Shown here: piece by piece, positions 56,058 to 64,000 of the stretch | Numbering within the stretch: the stretch's first letter is position 1 | How the letters are laid out: the number at the start of each line of letters is the position of its first letter | Origin: Planctomycetota bacterium | GTDB lineage: Bacteria > Planctomycetota > Phycisphaerae > Phycisphaerales > UBA5793 | DNA: 64,000 bases | Reading direction: 5' to 3' | NCBI GenBank assembly: GCA_013112555.1 | Contig: JABFGK010000002.1 | Location: forward strand, 372,001-436,000 | Program-made: the position numbers and the translations under genes | The notes under the pieces: generated by a model | Seen by the model: the letters and a program-made list of their open reading frames with translations, nothing else | Told to the model about the DNA's origin: nothing | The model's database searches: none

Positions 56058-57911
56058 ATGCTGGACAAAGCCAGGAAGATCTGGAAGTTGCTCGAAGGGC
56101 AGCGACTCCGGTACGCCGGTGCCACTGCAGCGCTCATCGTGGCCTCGTGTTTTCTGTATCTGGCACCGCTCGTGCCGCAGATCACGATCGACGGTGTGAT
56201 TGCGCGCGATCCGGAACGGGCGTCCCCGTTTGTCAAGCGCATGGTCGAACTGCTGGGGGGTCAGTCCTTTGTGGCTGACAACCTGTGGCTGCCTTGCGTC
56301 CTGATCCTCGGGATCACCGGGATTGCCGGACTGTTCACGTATTTCCGCGGCCGGCTCAGTGCAAAGGCATGCGAGACGATCATCCGGGACGTGCGCGACC
56401 GGGTGTACGACCAGTTGCAGCATCTGTCCTGCTCGTACTTTGACAAGACAGAGACCGGCGATCTCATCCAGCGGTGCACGTCGGATGTGGATACGATGCG
56501 CAACTTCCTGTCGATGCAGATCGTCGAGATCGGCCGGGCCATGGTGATGCTGCTGGTCCCGATCCCGCTGATGCTGGCTATTGACGTGCCCATGACGATC
56601 GTGTCGGTCCTGCTGATCCCGATCGTGTCCGGCTTCTCGTTCGTGTTCTTCATCAAGGTGAAGCATGCGTTCAAGGAATCGGATGAGGCTGAGGGTGCCA
56701 TGACGACGGTGGTGCAGGAGAACCTGACGGGAATCCGTGTGGTCAGAGCCTTTGCGCGCCAGGAATACGAGTGCGAGAAGTTCGAGCAGAAGGCCGACGC
56801 CCATCGGCGGCTTGATTACCGGTTGTACTACATCCTGGCCTGGTTCTGGTCATCGTCAGACCTGCTGTGCTTTACGCAGCGCGGGCTCGTGGTCGGGGCC
56901 GGTGCCTACTGGCTGGCGACCGGCCGCCTCCAGGTGGGTGAGTACTTCTACTTCATCACGGCCGTCAATATGTTCATCTGGCCGGTGCGCATGATGGGTC
57001 GGATATTGACGGACCTGGGCAAGGCGCTGGTGGCATTTGATCGACTCAACGAGATCCTCGATGCCCCGCGTGAGACGATGCCGACCCCCGATGAGACACC
57101 GGAAGTGATCCAGGGCGAGATTGAGTTTGCGAACGTGACGTTTTCACATGTGACGAGCAAGGAGCCGGTTCTGCACGACATTTCGTTCCGTGTCGAACAA
57201 GGAAAGACGCTGGCGCTGGTCGGCCAATCCGGGAGCGGCAAGTCCACGATCGTGAATCTGCTGCTGCGGTTCTATGACTATCAGCACGGGTCGATCCGGC
57301 TCGACGGTCGCGAACTGAAGCACATCGACCGTCAGTTCATCCGGTCGCAGTCGTCGGTCGTGATGCAGGAGCCGTTCCTGTATTCCAAGACACTGCGCGA
57401 GAACCTCGTCATCGGTCGGCCGGCGGCCGGCGAAGATGAGATGATGGAGGCCACCGCCGTTGCAGCCGTCCATGAGTCGATTATCGACTTTGATGACGGC
57501 TACGACACGATGGTCGGTGAACGAGGCGTCATGCTATCAGGCGGGCAACGGCAGCGGGTGGCGCTGGCCCGCGCGTTGTTGGCTGACCCGGCCGTGCTCA
57601 TCCTCGATGATGCGCTCAGTGCTGTTGATGCGGAAACCGAGGACATGATCCTGACTGCGTTGCGCACTCGACGGGGTCGGCATACGACGATCGTGATTGC
57701 ACACCGGCTCTCGACCCTGTTGCATGCAGATGAGATTCTCGTGCTGCATCATGGTCGCGTCGTCCAGCGTGGGACGCATGGGCAGTTGCTGGGTCAGAAG
57801 GGTCTGTACCGGCGGCTCTGGCATATTCAAACATCATCGTCGGCCGCAAGCGATGATGCGATTGTGCCGGGTACGACGACATCTCAGGCAGCAGAGAATG
57901 CACCTGCCTGA
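56058..57911 (+). CDS. ABC exporter half-transporter 1
   Basis: A 617-residue type IV ABC exporter subunit: six membrane helices (about 1-330) with the ENLTGIRVVRAFARQEYE coupling helix, then an ATPase domain with Walker A GQSGSGKST (about 390-398), signature LSGGQRQRVALARAL, Walker B VLILDDAL and switch His in VIAHRLS. The residue after Walker B is Asp in LDDALSAVD where catalytic Glu is usual, so this site may be degenerate. With the next gene it would form a heterodimer, where one degenerate site is common. The ATG at 56058 was chosen; the frame is open to 55917. Confidence 0.9.
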   Translation: MLDKARKIWKLLEGQRLRYAGATAALIVASCFLYLAPLVPQITIDGVIARDPERASPFVKRMVELLGGQSFVADNLWLPCVLILGITGIAGLFTYFRGRLSAKACETIIRDVRDRVYDQLQHLSCSYFDKTETGDLIQRCTSDVDTMRNFLSMQIVEIGRAMVMLLVPIPLMLAIDVPMTIVSVLLIPIVSGFSFVFFIKVKHAFKESDEAEGAMTTVVQENLTGIRVVRAFARQEYECEKFEQKADAHRRLDYRLYYILAWFWSSSDLLCFTQRGLVVGAGAYWLATGRLQVGEYFYFITAVNMFIWPVRMMGRILTDLGKALVAFDRLNEILDAPRETMPTPDETPEVIQGEIEFANVTFSHVTSKEPVLHDISFRVEQGKTLALVGQSGSGKSTIVNLLLRFYDYQHGSIRLDGRELKHIDRQFIRSQSSVVMQEPFLYSKTLRENLVIGRPAAGEDEMMEATAVAAVHESIIDFDDGYDTMVGERGVMLSGGQRQRVALARALLADPAVLILDDALSAVDAETEDMILTALRTRRGRHTTIVIAHRLSTLLHADEILVLHHGRVVQRGTHGQLLGQKGLYRRLWHIQTSSSAASDDAIVPGTTTSQAAENAPA

Positions 57912-57969
57912 TCAACATAGATTGATGGAAAGACAAGGCCCGGAATGTTCCGGGAAGGAAGCGTGAACC

Positions 57970-59889
57970 ATGAGTGATTCACAATCAACCAACACCATGC
58001 GCGATGAGGAATATCGCGGCCGACTCGACCTGAAACTGTGGGGCCGGATATTCGGCCACACGCGACCGTACCTGAAGCAGGTCATCGGTCTGGGCGGGTC
58101 GGGCATCCTGTTGGCAGGCGTCGAGACAGTGACGCCGTCCCTGGTCGGCCTCGTCATTGATGAAGCGTCGATGAACGGGATGACGGGTCGGCTTGTGACT
58201 TATGGCGTGCTGTATGCCGCCATGCTGCTGTTCATGTGCTACCTCATCTGGTACTTCATTGTGATGGCCGGCCAGGTGGTGACGGGCGTCGGCTTTGACC
58301 TGCGTCGCAAGGGCTTTGAGCGGCTCCAGGAACTCTCGTTTTCGTACTACGACAGGCACTCGGTCGGCTGGCTCGTGTCGCGGTTAACGTCTGACTGCTC
58401 GAAGTTGTCCTCGCTGATGCCGTGGTTCTGCCTGGACATCTGCTGGGGACTGAGTTTGCTTTGCGGTATCACGACAGCCATGTTGTTCCGGAACTGGCAG
58501 TTGGCACTGATGGTGCTGGCAATCGTGCCGCCTCTGTGCATCGTGACGGCGTTTTTTCAGATGCGGCTGCTTGGAACATCGCGAAACATGCGTCGGACGA
58601 ACAGCATGATTACCTCATCGTTCAATGAGGCCATCATGGGCATTCGGACCACCAAGGCGCTCGTGCGTGAGGAGGCAAACCTGGATGAGTTCCAGGTGCT
58701 GTCGACGAAAATGCACGATTACTCGTTCCGCAATGCGCTGCATTCGGCTGCGTATCTGCCGATGGTGATTACGCTTGGCAGTCTCGGCGTCGGGCTGGCC
58801 TTATGGCGTGGCGGGTTCCTGTATGACTCTGCGGCTGCAGCGCGGACGCTGGGTGTCAGCGATGCCGAGGGCACACTGACACTCGGAACGCTCATCGCGT
58901 TCATGCAGTATGCAGCGCTGTTTTATATGCCGATTCAGGAACTCGCGCAACGGTTTACGGATGTGCAGAACGCCCAGGCAGCGGCTGAGCGTGTCCAGAG
59001 CCTGCTCGATACCGTGCCTGAAATCCAGGACACGCCGGAGGTGCTGGCTGCAATCGCGTCGAGCAATGGCAACGGTGATTCATCGATGCCGTTGGATGGC
59101 GGCGACGAGGTGATCAAGTCGATTGAGTTTCGGAACGTGTCCTTCTGGTATAAGGAAGGCGAATCGGTACTCGACAACTTCAACTTCCGAGTTCACGCCG
59201 GCCAGACGATTGCGCTGGTCGGGGCGACCGGAGGCGGGAAGTCGACCATTGTCAGCCTGGCTGCCCGGTTCTATGAGCCGTGCAGCGGTGAGGTACTGAT
59301 TAGCGGCGTTGACTATCGCGAACGGAGCCTGCACTGGCTGCAATCGAACCTCGGTGTAGTATTGCAGGCACCGCATTTATTCAGCGGCACGATCCGCGAC
59401 AACATCCGGTATGGCCGTCTTGAGGCGACGGATGCACAAGTGGAGGAGGCTGCGCGCATGGTGAACGCCCACGAGTTCATTATGGAGATGGATGAGGGGT
59501 ATGGCAGCGAGGTCGGCGAGGGCGGGACGTTGTTGTCCACCGGGCAACGGCAGTTGGTTTCGCTGGCCCGGGCGGTGCTTGCTGACCCGCAGATCTTCAT
59601 CATGGACGAGGCAACATCATCGGTCGATACCGAAACCGAACGCCTCATCCAGAGCGCGATTGAGGCTGTGTTATGCGGGCGCATTTCGTTCGTGATTGCA
59701 CACCGGTTGTCAACGATCCAGCGGGCTGATGTAATATTGGTCATCGAGGCCGGCCGGATCACCGAACAGGGCTCGCATGAAGAGTTGATGAATAAGCGCG
59801 GCCGATATTACACGCTGTATACACGACAGTTCTCACGTGAGCGCGAAGCGAGTGTGCTTGAGTCCAGTGAGAATGGAAGGAGCGCGTAG
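57970..59889 (+). CDS. ABC exporter half-transporter 2
   Basis: A 639-residue partner of the preceding subunit, with AAGGA before the ATG and 58 bp between the genes. Six helices are followed by an ATPase domain with Walker A GATGGGKST, signature LSTGQRQLVSLARAV (STG rather than SGG) and Walker B IFIMDEATSSVD, in which the catalytic Glu is present. So this subunit has the intact catalytic Glu but an altered signature motif, and the partner the reverse, which is the usual asymmetry of heterodimeric exporters. Substrate unknown; lipid, peptide or drug export are all possible. Confidence 0.92.
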   Translation: MSDSQSTNTMRDEEYRGRLDLKLWGRIFGHTRPYLKQVIGLGGSGILLAGVETVTPSLVGLVIDEASMNGMTGRLVTYGVLYAAMLLFMCYLIWYFIVMAGQVVTGVGFDLRRKGFERLQELSFSYYDRHSVGWLVSRLTSDCSKLSSLMPWFCLDICWGLSLLCGITTAMLFRNWQLALMVLAIVPPLCIVTAFFQMRLLGTSRNMRRTNSMITSSFNEAIMGIRTTKALVREEANLDEFQVLSTKMHDYSFRNALHSAAYLPMVITLGSLGVGLALWRGGFLYDSAAAARTLGVSDAEGTLTLGTLIAFMQYAALFYMPIQELAQRFTDVQNAQAAAERVQSLLDTVPEIQDTPEVLAAIASSNGNGDSSMPLDGGDEVIKSIEFRNVSFWYKEGESVLDNFNFRVHAGQTIALVGATGGGKSTIVSLAARFYEPCSGEVLISGVDYRERSLHWLQSNLGVVLQAPHLFSGTIRDNIRYGRLEATDAQVEEAARMVNAHEFIMEMDEGYGSEVGEGGTLLSTGQRQLVSLARAVLADPQIFIMDEATSSVDTETERLIQSAIEAVLCGRISFVIAHRLSTIQRADVILVIEAGRITEQGSHEELMNKRGRYYTLYTRQFSREREASVLESSENGRSA

Positions 59890-59950
59890 GCCGGCTCAAT
59901 GTCCGACGACAGGATGACGAAGAGCCGGCAGGCGGTAGTTCGCACGCACG

Positions 59951-60480
59951 CCGTCCGCCCTCCGGGCGGTAAGAGGGGGAAGGGTGGGTCCGCGTACCAG
60001 GGGCTGAAGCCCCTGGCTACGTTCGTCCGCCCTCCGGGCGGTAAGAGGGGGAAGGTTGAATCCGCATACCAGGGGCTGAAGCCCCTGGCTACGTTCGTCC
60101 GCCCTCCGGGCGGTAAGAGGGGGAGGGTTGGGTCCACACACCAGGGGCTGAAGCCCCTGGCTACGTTCGTCCGCCCTCCGGGCGGTAAGAGGGGGAGGGT
60201 TGGGTCCACACACCAGGGGCTGAAGCCCCTGGCTACGTTCGTCCGCCCTCCGGGCGGTAAGAGGGGGAGGGTTGGGTCCACATACCAGGGGCTGAAGCCC
60301 CTGGCTACGTTCGAACGCCCTGACGGGCGGTAAGAGGGGGAAGGTTGAATCCGCGTACCAGGGGCTGGAGCCCCTGGCTACGTTCGTGCGCCCTGACGGG
60401 CGGCAAGAGGGGGAAGGGTGGGTCCACATACCAGGGGCTGAAGCCCCTGGCTACGTCCGTGCGCCGTGATGGGCGCAGGG
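59951..60480. repeat. tandem array of seven REP-like units
   Basis: Seven units recur at a period of 72 bp (five) or 73 bp (last two), judged by the core 'ccaggggctgaagcccctgg' at 59997, 60069, 60141, 60213, 60285, 60358 and 60431. Each unit has that palindrome, 'ctacgttcgtccgccctccg' with its CCGCCCTCCGGGCGG palindrome, and 'taagagggggagggttg'. The last two units carry the 'gccctgacgggcg' variant. No unique spacers are present. Confidence 0.92.
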
Positions 60481-60484
60481 GACT

Positions 60485-60510
60485 CCGCTTACTCACGCGC
60501 GCGGCTCGTA
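60485..60510. repeat. short dispersed repeat, copy 3 (inverted)
   Basis: 'ccgcttactcacgcgcgcgg' followed by 'ctcgta' is the reverse complement of the motif at 19577. It closes the seven-unit repeat array. Confidence 0.68.
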
Positions 60511-60520
60511 AGAGATTGGC

Positions 60521-60805
60521 TCACAGCAGATGCAGCACCACTGCCAGTGTGATCCCAATCACTCCCCCCACGATTCCCACAATACACAGCCAGCGGCCGC
60601 GCAAGTTCGGTTGGCGCTTGATGTGGACCAGTCCGATCACGCCGACGATCACGGCAGCGATCGATAACGGGAAGAAGATCAGCCCGTCGATGGGGGCCGC
60701 AACGCCGAGCAGGCCGGCGACAATCGCATACGGGCTCCGGGCCTGAACCCAGAGCCTGGCTCTCTCCGCACGCTCGTCTTTTCCGGGTCGTTCACGTCCG
60801 AACAT
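60521..60805 (-). CDS. small two-helix membrane protein (DUF4190-like)
   Basis: The 94-residue protein starts with a charged segment and has two or three hydrophobic helices: SPYAIVAGLLGVAAPIDGLIFFPLSIAAVIVGVIGLVHI, then GRWLCIVGIVGGVIGITLAVVL. This arrangement, with IGLVHIKRQPNLRGRWLCIVGI between helices, matches the DUF4190 type of membrane proteins, which are often of unknown function. It is 57 bp after the next upstream gene on the same strand. Confidence 0.75.
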   Translation of the reverse strand: MFGRERPGKDERAERARLWVQARSPYAIVAGLLGVAAPIDGLIFFPLSIAAVIVGVIGLVHIKRQPNLRGRWLCIVGIVGGVIGITLAVVLHLL

Positions 60806-60862
60806 GATGATCGATGGTATCCGCCGCGCGGCGGGCGTCTCGCCGGCCGACCTGGCATTGCC

Positions 60863-61615
60863 TCAGCAACTGCTCGATTGAATCGCTCGGCTGATCGGCG
60901 TGAGCAGGAGTGGGATCAACTTCTCGGCCGTGAGTTTTTCTGCATGGCCGGCCAGTGTCTCGAAGATACGAGGCATGTCGTCGATGTCGGTGACCGGCCC
61001 GTCTTGCCGAATGCTGAGATAGACGCTGATCGGTTCATCCTCGAACTTCTCTTCCGCCACCTCCTGCTCCGACGTGCGCGTCTTGACCTCATAGTTGGCC
61101 TGGATGGTCTTGGCCTCATCAAGCGCACAAGTGAAGTACGGCTGGCAATCGGTCGGAACGTGCGTGTCACCATCGCACAGCGAGCCGAGCGACGTCTCTT
61201 CATACAGCGCATCAAACACGATCTGGTCGTGATTCCCCTTCGTCTCCAGATCAAAGCCGAACATGAGTTCAATGCACTCAATGTCAAGCGGGCTGATGCT
61301 CAGGAAGTACGGCGTGACTTCCATGATCAACCGGTGTAACTGGTAGGCATCGGCCAGCGAATCCGGGTTCACCGCACCGGACCGGATCGACGTGGCCCGC
61401 AGTGCCATCCACTCATAGGCACCGTCCTTCGGGGCAGACTCGAGCGCCAGTTCGCCATCAAAACGGCGAAAGCGGTCCATCCCCGGTCGCGAGCGACGGA
61501 TTCGATCAAACAGATCGAGAATCGTCTCGCGGGCAGTCGGCAGGTCCATTTTCAGCGAGATCCGCTGATTTACATAAAAATCGGTACACAGGGCACCGAA
61601 ACTCGTGGCCATCAT
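60863..61615 (-). CDS. conserved protein of unknown function
   Basis: This 250-residue soluble protein begins with MATSFGALCTDFYVNQRISLKMDLP and contains GMDRFRRFDGELALES, ISPLDIECIELMFGFDLETKGNHDQIVFDALY, ANYEVKTRTSEQEVAEEKFEDEPISVYLSIRQDGP and a final LTAEKLIPLLLTPISRAI. It resembles a family I believe is widely conserved in Planctomycetota, without known function. GAGGGG lies just upstream of the ATG. It has no membrane segment or signal peptide. Confidence 0.75.
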   Translation of the reverse strand: MMATSFGALCTDFYVNQRISLKMDLPTARETILDLFDRIRRSRPGMDRFRRFDGELALESAPKDGAYEWMALRATSIRSGAVNPDSLADAYQLHRLIMEVTPYFLSISPLDIECIELMFGFDLETKGNHDQIVFDALYEETSLGSLCDGDTHVPTDCQPYFTCALDEAKTIQANYEVKTRTSEQEVAEEKFEDEPISVYLSIRQDGPVTDIDDMPRIFETLAGHAEKLTAEKLIPLLLTPISRAIQSSSC

Positions 61616-61770
61616 GTTCCCCTCAGTGAAGGGCAGAGTGAAACTTCACCCAAACGCTGTCATGCTGTCCGGGACCGGCCGGTTTCCGGTCCGGTCCTCA
61701 CACCTCATTCGTGTGACTCAAGCACGGAGTTTACGCATTTCCGGACTACTTTGTCGATCCGGATCCCGAA

Positions 61771-62484
61771 CTAGTCCTCGGGATCGGCTTCATCGGCCCC
61801 CTGTGGCTGCGAGCCACGCTTTGCCCATTTTCTCAGGTCATCCAGGTTCCTCGCTGATAGCGGATCTTCTGCTCCGATCTGCCGGAGCGCGACCACCATC
61901 TTCAAATAGGCTTCGAGCATATCGAGCCGGTCGGCAGCCTCATCGAGTGTGCGACCGAACGCCACGGCCCCGTGATTGGCCATCAGCAGACAGGTGGTGT
62001 CCGGGGACCTGGCAGTACGGGCGACCTGCGCAGCCACCCGAACCGAGCCGGGCATCCAGTAAGGCACGACCGGGACGGTGCCGAGATGGACCTCTGCTTC
62101 CGGGTGCAGCCCCTCGGGCACAGGGAGTCCCGAGCAGGCCCAGGCAACTGAATATGGGCTGTGGGCGTGGATGATGGCCCCGACATCGCTCCGACCACGG
62201 TAGATTGCCAGGTGCATCTTCGATTCGCTGCTGGGAACTCGCCCCCTGCAGTTTGAGCCGCGAGGGTCGGTCATATCAAGTGACATCACACACAGATCAC
62301 TCGGCTCGATTCGCCCCTTGCGTACGCCGGATGGGGTGATCATAACGCGATCCGCATCGCGCGAGCACCTGGCCGGCAGGCGCACCGAGATGTTCCCATC
62401 TGTGCCTGCAAAGTGGCCGCGCGCATCCAGATAGTGCCCGGTGTCACAGAGTGCGTGCCCGAGAATGTCGAAGCGGTCAACCAT
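61771..62484 (-). CDS. class II aldolase/adducin family protein
   Basis: The 237-residue protein belongs to the fuculose-phosphate aldolase family, which cleaves sugar phosphates with a divalent metal. Motifs are GTDGNISVRL, MITPSGVRKG, SSESKMHLAIYR with the catalytic Glu position altered to Glu-Ser-Lys, the metal-binding HAHSPY and NHGAVAFG. A C-terminal tail (about 25 residues) is acidic. It follows the O-antigen ligase-like gene by 59 bp on the same strand. Substrate cannot be assigned. Confidence 0.85.
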   Translation of the reverse strand: MVDRFDILGHALCDTGHYLDARGHFAGTDGNISVRLPARCSRDADRVMITPSGVRKGRIEPSDLCVMSLDMTDPRGSNCRGRVPSSESKMHLAIYRGRSDVGAIIHAHSPYSVAWACSGLPVPEGLHPEAEVHLGTVPVVPYWMPGSVRVAAQVARTARSPDTTCLLMANHGAVAFGRTLDEAADRLDMLEAYLKMVVALRQIGAEDPLSARNLDDLRKWAKRGSQPQGADEADPED

Positions 62485-62543
62485 CGGATCCGACTTCCCT
62501 TCCTCACTCGGGGATTCGTGTTGGCGATCCCTGCTTTGAGCGC

Positions 62544-63908
62544 TCAGTCATCCGTCGGGCGCAGTGCCAGGCACGCGACGAACATCAGAATACTGGTTCC
62601 CGGCGCGCTGAGATTCTGACAGTCCAGCAGATACGAGACAGCCAGACCCACCACGATCGCAGGCAGCGCTATGTAGTATGATTGCCCTGCCGGCACCCTC
62701 ATGCATGTCACCGATCTGAGAAACAGCCTCAACCAGAACGCGAACCACAGGCCCAATCCGACCACACCAGTGGTCACAGCCGTGTACAGGACGGCACTGT
62801 GCGGGTGCTCCAGCACCGGGCGAGGATTCTGGCGCAGGGTCCCATCCGTCTTGTCTTCATCGGGCGGCGAAACGGGGATTGACCGGGCGACTTCCACGGC
62901 GGTTTGACGGTATGAGCCCAGGCCATGCCCGATCATCGGGCGATGCCGGAACAGGTCCCAACTCAATCGAATCTGGAAGAGGCGAGCCCCGGTGTCCGAG
63001 CGATAGTCACCGTCGACCCAGGCTGCGCTGATTTCGGTTCGGGCAGCATCAAACCGCTGCAGCACCGAATCGCGCTTGGCAATGACCACAATCATGATCG
63101 AGATCGCGGGCACCAGCAGGACGCCCCCGATCGATGCGATGGCCCGGCGGCCGGCTGTTCCGCTGATGATCGGCACGGCTGCACTGGACAGCAGTGTCAA
63201 CGGCCAGGCAACGGCTGCGGCAATCCATGAGGCCCGACTGCCGGCCAGGATCAGGCCGGTGACGCACGCTGCCAATACCACGAGCCCTGCGATTCGAGCC
63301 CGCCACGATCGGCCGTGACAGAGCCAGACGATCCCAAAGCAGCCGACGACCATTTGCACCACGGTCGTGCTGCTCGGGTGGACAAAGCCGGGGTACCGAT
63401 TCGGCACGCCCGGGTCATACCAGCCGAACTCGAGCCCGGATGCCTGGGCTACTTGTGCGCCGGCAGCGATCACGGCTGACAGGCACACGCCGGCGGTCAG
63501 CCAGAGTCGCCCCCGTTTGTGCAGGATCGGCCAGGCTGCCAGCAGAAAGGGAATGTGCAGCCGGAAGATGTTGAGTTCGTCCAGCCCCTGCGGCACATCG
63601 ACCGACCAGAACAGACTCAGTGTGCTGAAAAGGAGGATCAGGAACAGCAGCCGGAACAGCCAACTTCGAAACAGTTGCCCATAGGTTGGATTCGTCGCCC
63701 ACACACGCAGGATGGCATAAGCAGCCCCGGCGGCCGTCATGAAGGCGGCTGGGAATGTCCCCAGGATGATCGAGACGCCCCAGAGCCCTGCGAGATACAC
63801 ATGAACCTGATCGCCGATCCGATCGCGCACCCGTGCGTGGCCGAAGGGATCAATGTCCGGCGAAGGAGCATCCTGATAACTGGACCAGAGGGGCATGGGT
63901 GTCGTCAC
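62544..63908 (-). CDS. O-antigen ligase family (Wzy_C) membrane protein
   Basis: The 454-residue protein has about 11-12 membrane helices and a large periplasmic loop (about 280-340) with the segment MIGHGLGSYRQTAVEVARSI typical of O-antigen ligases or polymerases (Wzy_C), the His being the expected catalytic position. Such proteins join glycans to lipid A core or act as polymerases or glycoprotein O-glycan ligases. The GTG start at 63908 directly follows the stop of the upstream gene (no gap), so the genes are translationally linked. Confidence 0.85.
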   Translation of the reverse strand: MTTPMPLWSSYQDAPSPDIDPFGHARVRDRIGDQVHVYLAGLWGVSIILGTFPAAFMTAAGAAYAILRVWATNPTYGQLFRSWLFRLLFLILLFSTLSLFWSVDVPQGLDELNIFRLHIPFLLAAWPILHKRGRLWLTAGVCLSAVIAAGAQVAQASGLEFGWYDPGVPNRYPGFVHPSSTTVVQMVVGCFGIVWLCHGRSWRARIAGLVVLAACVTGLILAGSRASWIAAAVAWPLTLLSSAAVPIISGTAGRRAIASIGGVLLVPAISIMIVVIAKRDSVLQRFDAARTEISAAWVDGDYRSDTGARLFQIRLSWDLFRHRPMIGHGLGSYRQTAVEVARSIPVSPPDEDKTDGTLRQNPRPVLEHPHSAVLYTAVTTGVVGLGLWFAFWLRLFLRSVTCMRVPAGQSYYIALPAIVVGLAVSYLLDCQNLSAPGTSILMFVACLALRPTDD

Positions 63909-64000
63909 TCACTCGAAGTCGGCCGTTACGCAGGAGCGGTGCTGATACGGCCCGTCCCGTTCGACCATGATATGGGCCTGTGCTGCCAGCCAACAAAGAA
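63909..64000 (-). CDS. 3' end of an unidentified gene (partial)
   Basis: A minus-strand frame enters from the right edge and reads LAAQAHIMVERDGPYQHRSCVTADFE before a stop at 63909-63911. It directly abuts the start of the O-antigen ligase-like gene, which supports co-transcription. The 30 visible residues are too few to name the protein. A role in polysaccharide synthesis is only suggested by its neighbour. Confidence 0.5.
   Translation of the reverse strand, partial: LCWLAAQAHIMVERDGPYQHRSCVTADFE

Noticed and set aside
59951-60480. CRISPR array
   Set aside because: The repeats are 72-73 bp, contain two palindromes and run directly into each other without unique spacers; no cas gene is present.

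Overview
This window looks like part of a chromosome from a Gram-negative, Planctomycetota-type bacterium, probably Phycisphaerae-like. This is an inference from content: two DUF1573 proteins with CxC motifs, a Kdo transferase (which implies an outer membrane), a lysine-rich histone H1-like protein, many GTG/TTG starts, GC-rich codons, several exported proteins of planctomycete style, and dispersed palindromic repeats built around 'gctgaagccgccggc' and 'gacgagccgcgcgcg' cores. No rRNA gene is present. One complete tRNA gene, tRNA-Pro(GGG), was found.

Layout. 1-22.5 kb is mostly housekeeping: an aldo/keto reductase and FAD oxidoreductase pair, the H1-like protein, tRNA-dihydrouridine synthase, glmS, trpS, a CPBP protease, trpC, waaA, a DUF1573-DUF1573-rhodanese-MauE/DoxX cluster, a tRNA-binding protein, dacB, a dps-fur pair behind a clear promoter with an inverted-repeat operator, and thyX.

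22.6-30.9 kb is an integrated genomic island. It begins inside tRNA-Pro, whose 3' half (43 bp from the anticodon loop onward) recurs at 30888-30930 with 41 of 43 bases identical and is followed there by its own terminator. Next to the tRNA lies the C-terminal half of a tyrosine recombinase. The cargo is all exported: a 938-residue fibre-like protein with 15-residue head repeats and a C-terminal S74 (endosialidase chaperone) domain, a small exported protein translationally coupled to it, and two tandem paralogues that join four beta-rich repeats to a formylglycine-generating-enzyme-like domain. This is the most novel-looking part of the window.

31-47 kb holds membrane and envelope proteins: a lipoprotein, a membrane protein whose 3' end is a dispersed repeat, a 16-TPR membrane protein, a PhoD-like phosphatase, a secreted protein, a hybrid histidine kinase next to a frameshifted lipoprotein, and a coupled pair of DUF21/CBS proteins. 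47-64 kb holds an acyl-CoA dehydrogenase, a double-thioredoxin-domain TlpA-like protein, a b6-type cytochrome bc operon (HEAT-like membrane protein, ferredoxin, Rieske, cytochrome b, subunit IV), a structured RNA candidate ending in a strong terminator, two ABC exporter half-transporters, an array of seven 72-73 bp palindromic repeats, then a small membrane protein, a conserved protein of unknown function, a class II aldolase and an O-antigen-ligase-type protein in an operon that runs off the window.

Start codons were chosen by Shine-Dalgarno match, signal peptide fit and family alignment from memory; no database search was run. Two genes (42309-43470 and 46690-47087) appear interrupted by single-base frameshifts, and the ferredoxin and Rieske frames overlap. 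These could be real or assembly errors.
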